From contig DYNO01000100.1 of the NCBI GenBank assembly GCA_020721025.1, positions 3,648 to 11,941 on the forward strand: a stretch of DNA of 8,294 nucleotides, written 5' to 3'. The notes under the pieces were generated by a model, which was not told the DNA's origin, did no database searches, and was given only the letters and a program-made list of their open reading frames with translations. Below are positions 7,601 to 8,294 of the stretch, in pieces; positions within the stretch are counted from its first letter, which is position 1, and each line of letters opens with the position of its first letter. A program made the translations under genes and the position numbers. The stretch comes from Thiomargarita sp. (GTDB lineage: Bacteria; Pseudomonadota; Gammaproteobacteria; Beggiatoales; Beggiatoaceae).

Positions 7601-7889
7601 TTTGTTGTAAATGCTGGCTGAGTTCTAAATTATCTTCCTGAATATTAAAAGATTTATGCGGATTTTGGAGATCGTTTTTGAGAAAGGTAGGCTCACCGAA
7701 TAAAAATCGGAGTTTGCTGATAGATTCCAATTGAGGTCGTAAGGCGTGAAAAGCGTGAATGGTAAAGTAGGCAGAAACAATGGATAATTCAGCATTGGGA
7801 CGAATAGTTTGTTGTAGAAAGTTTCCTAATTTACTATTTTGAGAGAGATTATCAAGAATGTTTTGGGAAATAGTATCTTTTGGAGGCAT
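4671..7889 (-). CDS. PLD-type nuclease fused to SNF2-family helicase/translocase (restriction subunit)
   Basis: A 1072-residue protein. Residues ~25-190 form a phospholipase-D-like nuclease domain: LHAKLYFI with H123 and K125, GSSNFTVNGLG with N149, then NLELNLI with a conserved E, the same H-K-S/N-E layout as BfiI-type PLD nucleases. A superfamily 2 helicase follows: GLGKT Walker A (279-283), DESH (367-370), SATPVNN (410), a long coiled-coil-rich insertion (~420-690), ILIFTAFADTATYL, SEGQNLQ and QRFGRIDR (808-815). All ATPase motifs look intact. By family knowledge it should translocate on DNA and cut with the PLD domain; the adjacent methyltransferase would mark self. ATG 7889 (MPPKDTISQN) lacks a Shine-Dalgarno but no better start is seen. 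DISARM (DrmD helicase plus separate DrmC PLD) and type ISP enzymes are the nearest known architectures. Confidence 0.9.
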   Translation of the reverse strand: MPPKDTISQNILDNLSQNSKLGNFLQQTIRPNAELSIVSAYFTIHAFHALRPQLESISKLRFLFGEPTFLKNDLQNPHKSFNIQEDNLELSQHLQQKAIAKACADWIRDKVEIKTVNKPDFLHAKLYFIKNPPDAAEDHRLYSVVGSSNFTVNGLGFGKTQQNLELNLITDSRHDVEDLGRWFDKLWKGQHQEVVVSDVKTEVLAYLEQLYRENSPDFIYHKTLFHLFHTDIALDTPLPPSLEKSEIWNKLYEFQKNAVRQIIYKMSQYDGCILADSVGLGKTFTALAVIKYFESRNKDVLVLSPKKLRGNWNKYRRAARDTSNVFVNDHFHYTLLSHTDLTRNKGKVDAVDLEKFNWDAYDLVVIDESHHFRNATKSYEKQGSRAKSRYEKLLEEVIKAGAKTKVLLLSATPVNNNLLDLLNQIRLIAHDNDAAFQESMRIESLTKTLRSAQKTLDDHLQKPASEKSSLIDTLDKKVAVLLDNLTIARSRQQIKTYFADSIQKLGNFPQRQKPQNEYIEIESLRYSDLVEKINSYKLSLFNPSSYLLPEYQEFYVGKVKNFEQNMREHFLIGMMRVNFLKRLESSIFSFSKTLQRTLDKIGNLQQKLAEAQSIEWQSLETNDLQQELEDENQDFEWGKLSFKVQHLDVANWLADLQQDEQQLTQLLADVKNVPEDSKLQKLHQLIRAKVTHPPLNPNNRKILIFTAFADTATYLYENTENLAKALNVHIALVTGSGRNQSSLKEKDFEKLLTYFSPLSRERNLLYPQETREIDILIATDCISEGQNLQDCDYVVNYDIHWNPVRIIQRFGRIDRLGSRNQAIQMVNFWAGKDLEGYLQLEARVKARMELVSATTTTDENLLEEQVQQEKEKNYRDHQLLLFKEHVPELETEGVQLEELSFTAFRLALQARNEAELENAPLGMYAVVPETEAFEAGVIFCLKLLDKEIKMEKLNQLHPYFLVYVKKRDNTIHYHFSDIHQILTMFEALCFGKTAIYQEGCSKFDQETQHGSDMKIYNTLLQTALASFGIETVKQATHSMTKNRAGRLFKQEELPATKTKFELITWLVIQEAS

Positions 7890-7955
7890 AATATGACATG
7901 AACTTGAATTTTTTAATGGGATACGGGGATAATTTTGGTGTTCAACTGATGAGAA

Positions 7956-7964
7956 ATTTTAACA
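7956..7964 (-). promoter_or_regulatory. Candidate extended -10 promoter for the helicase-nuclease gene
   Basis: TGT followed by TAAAAT (minus strand) resembles the methyltransferase promoter's TGT-TATAAT. It overlaps the stop codon of the AraC-family gene and would start transcription near 7949, giving a ~60-base leader. No good -35 at 17 bases (TTGAAA is 14 away). Weak evidence; co-transcription with the AraC gene is also possible. Confidence 0.3.
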
Positions 7965-8294
7965 CAATGGATTATTTTCAATTACCGATATCCGATATTC
8001 CCGTGGCGATTGTCCAAATCGTAATTTAAACATTCGAGACAATTGCGCTTGTGAAGTAAAACCAACCTGTTCTGCAATCTCTTGAATAGAAAGTGTTTTG
8101 TCTTGTAACAATTCCCGCGCTCGTTGCAACCGTTGCTCTCGAAGCCAAGCAAATACGGTATCTCCAAACAATACTTTAAATTTCTCATTCAGTTTGTTCC
8201 GATTTAATCCCATCTGATACGCAATCTCTTCCAATTTAGGCGAAAGGTGTAAATTGTTAAGCAGGACATCTCGCATTTTATAGAACCGATTTGA
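7959..8294 (-). CDS. AraC-family transcriptional regulator, C-terminal DNA-binding part (partial)
   Basis: The frame is open to the window edge (SNRFYKMRDVLL upstream of the first visible Met at 8276), so the true start lies outside. About 111 residues are visible. They hold the two helix-turn-helix units of the AraC/XylS domain: SPKLEEIAYQMGLNRNKLNEKFK, with the linker GDTVFAWLREQRLQRARELL, then LSIQEIAEQVGFTSQAQLSRMFK and the signature ending RFGQSPREYR. The style, a first HTH of NRNKLNEKFK type followed by VFAWLREQR, is that of PchR-like siderophore regulators, but the sensor part is missing, so the ligand is unknown. It ends 69 bases before the helicase gene. Whether it controls the defence genes cannot be told from the sequence; it may just mark the island boundary. 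Confidence 0.9.
   Translation of the reverse strand, partial: SNRFYKMRDVLLNNLHLSPKLEEIAYQMGLNRNKLNEKFKVLFGDTVFAWLREQRLQRARELLQDKTLSIQEIAEQVGFTSQAQLSRMFKLRFGQSPREYRISVIENNPLC

Noticed and set aside
1173..7889. BREX or full DISARM assignment
   Set aside because: No BrxC/PglZ-like or DrmA/DrmB-like gene is present in the window; only shared parts (Eco57I-like methylase, SNF2 helicase, PLD) are seen.

Overview
The window is AT-rich (about 40% G+C by eye) and every supported gene reads on the minus strand, so the layout is given from right to left. No organism is certain. The protein families and the density of toxin-antitoxin (TA) and restriction genes suggest a defence or accessory island of a Gram-negative bacterium; a gammaproteobacterium of the Thiotrichales kind is a weak guess from protein style only.

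Right end (7959-8294): the C-terminal DNA-binding half of an AraC-family regulator, cut by the window edge. Next come two large genes that look like one two-gene restriction-modification (R-M)-like defence system. The first (4671-7889) joins an N-terminal phospholipase-D-type nuclease domain to a SNF2-type helicase/translocase. The second (1173-4517) is a type IIG-like adenine-N6 DNA methyltransferase with its own C-terminal target-recognition domain. A 153-base gap between them holds a strong extended -10 promoter for the methyltransferase, a perfect 9-bp inverted repeat and four evenly spaced AATTC direct repeats.

Left part (1-1172): two small TA modules follow the methyltransferase. The first is DUF433 antitoxin plus DUF5615 PIN-like toxin (VapBC45-like). 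The second is a RelE/ParE-like toxin followed by a short antitoxin. At the left edge the first 18 codons of another gene are visible.

The most unusual signal is that the last ~88 bp of the methyltransferase gene recur. A 93%-identical copy lies inside the RelE-like toxin gene, and a 25-bp piece lies just after its antitoxin. The three copies (R1, R2, R3) keep the same codon register and separate the two TA modules, giving MTase-R1-[DUF433/DUF5615]-R2-[RelE-like/antitoxin]-R3-[next gene]. In R2 the methyltransferase-like segment has replaced the front half of the toxin. A short out-of-frame ORF with an ideal ribosome binding site (MKCAIY...) looks like the leftover original toxin start. This suggests stepwise accretion of addiction modules at the 3' end of an R-M methyltransferase, leaving scars that could still recombine.
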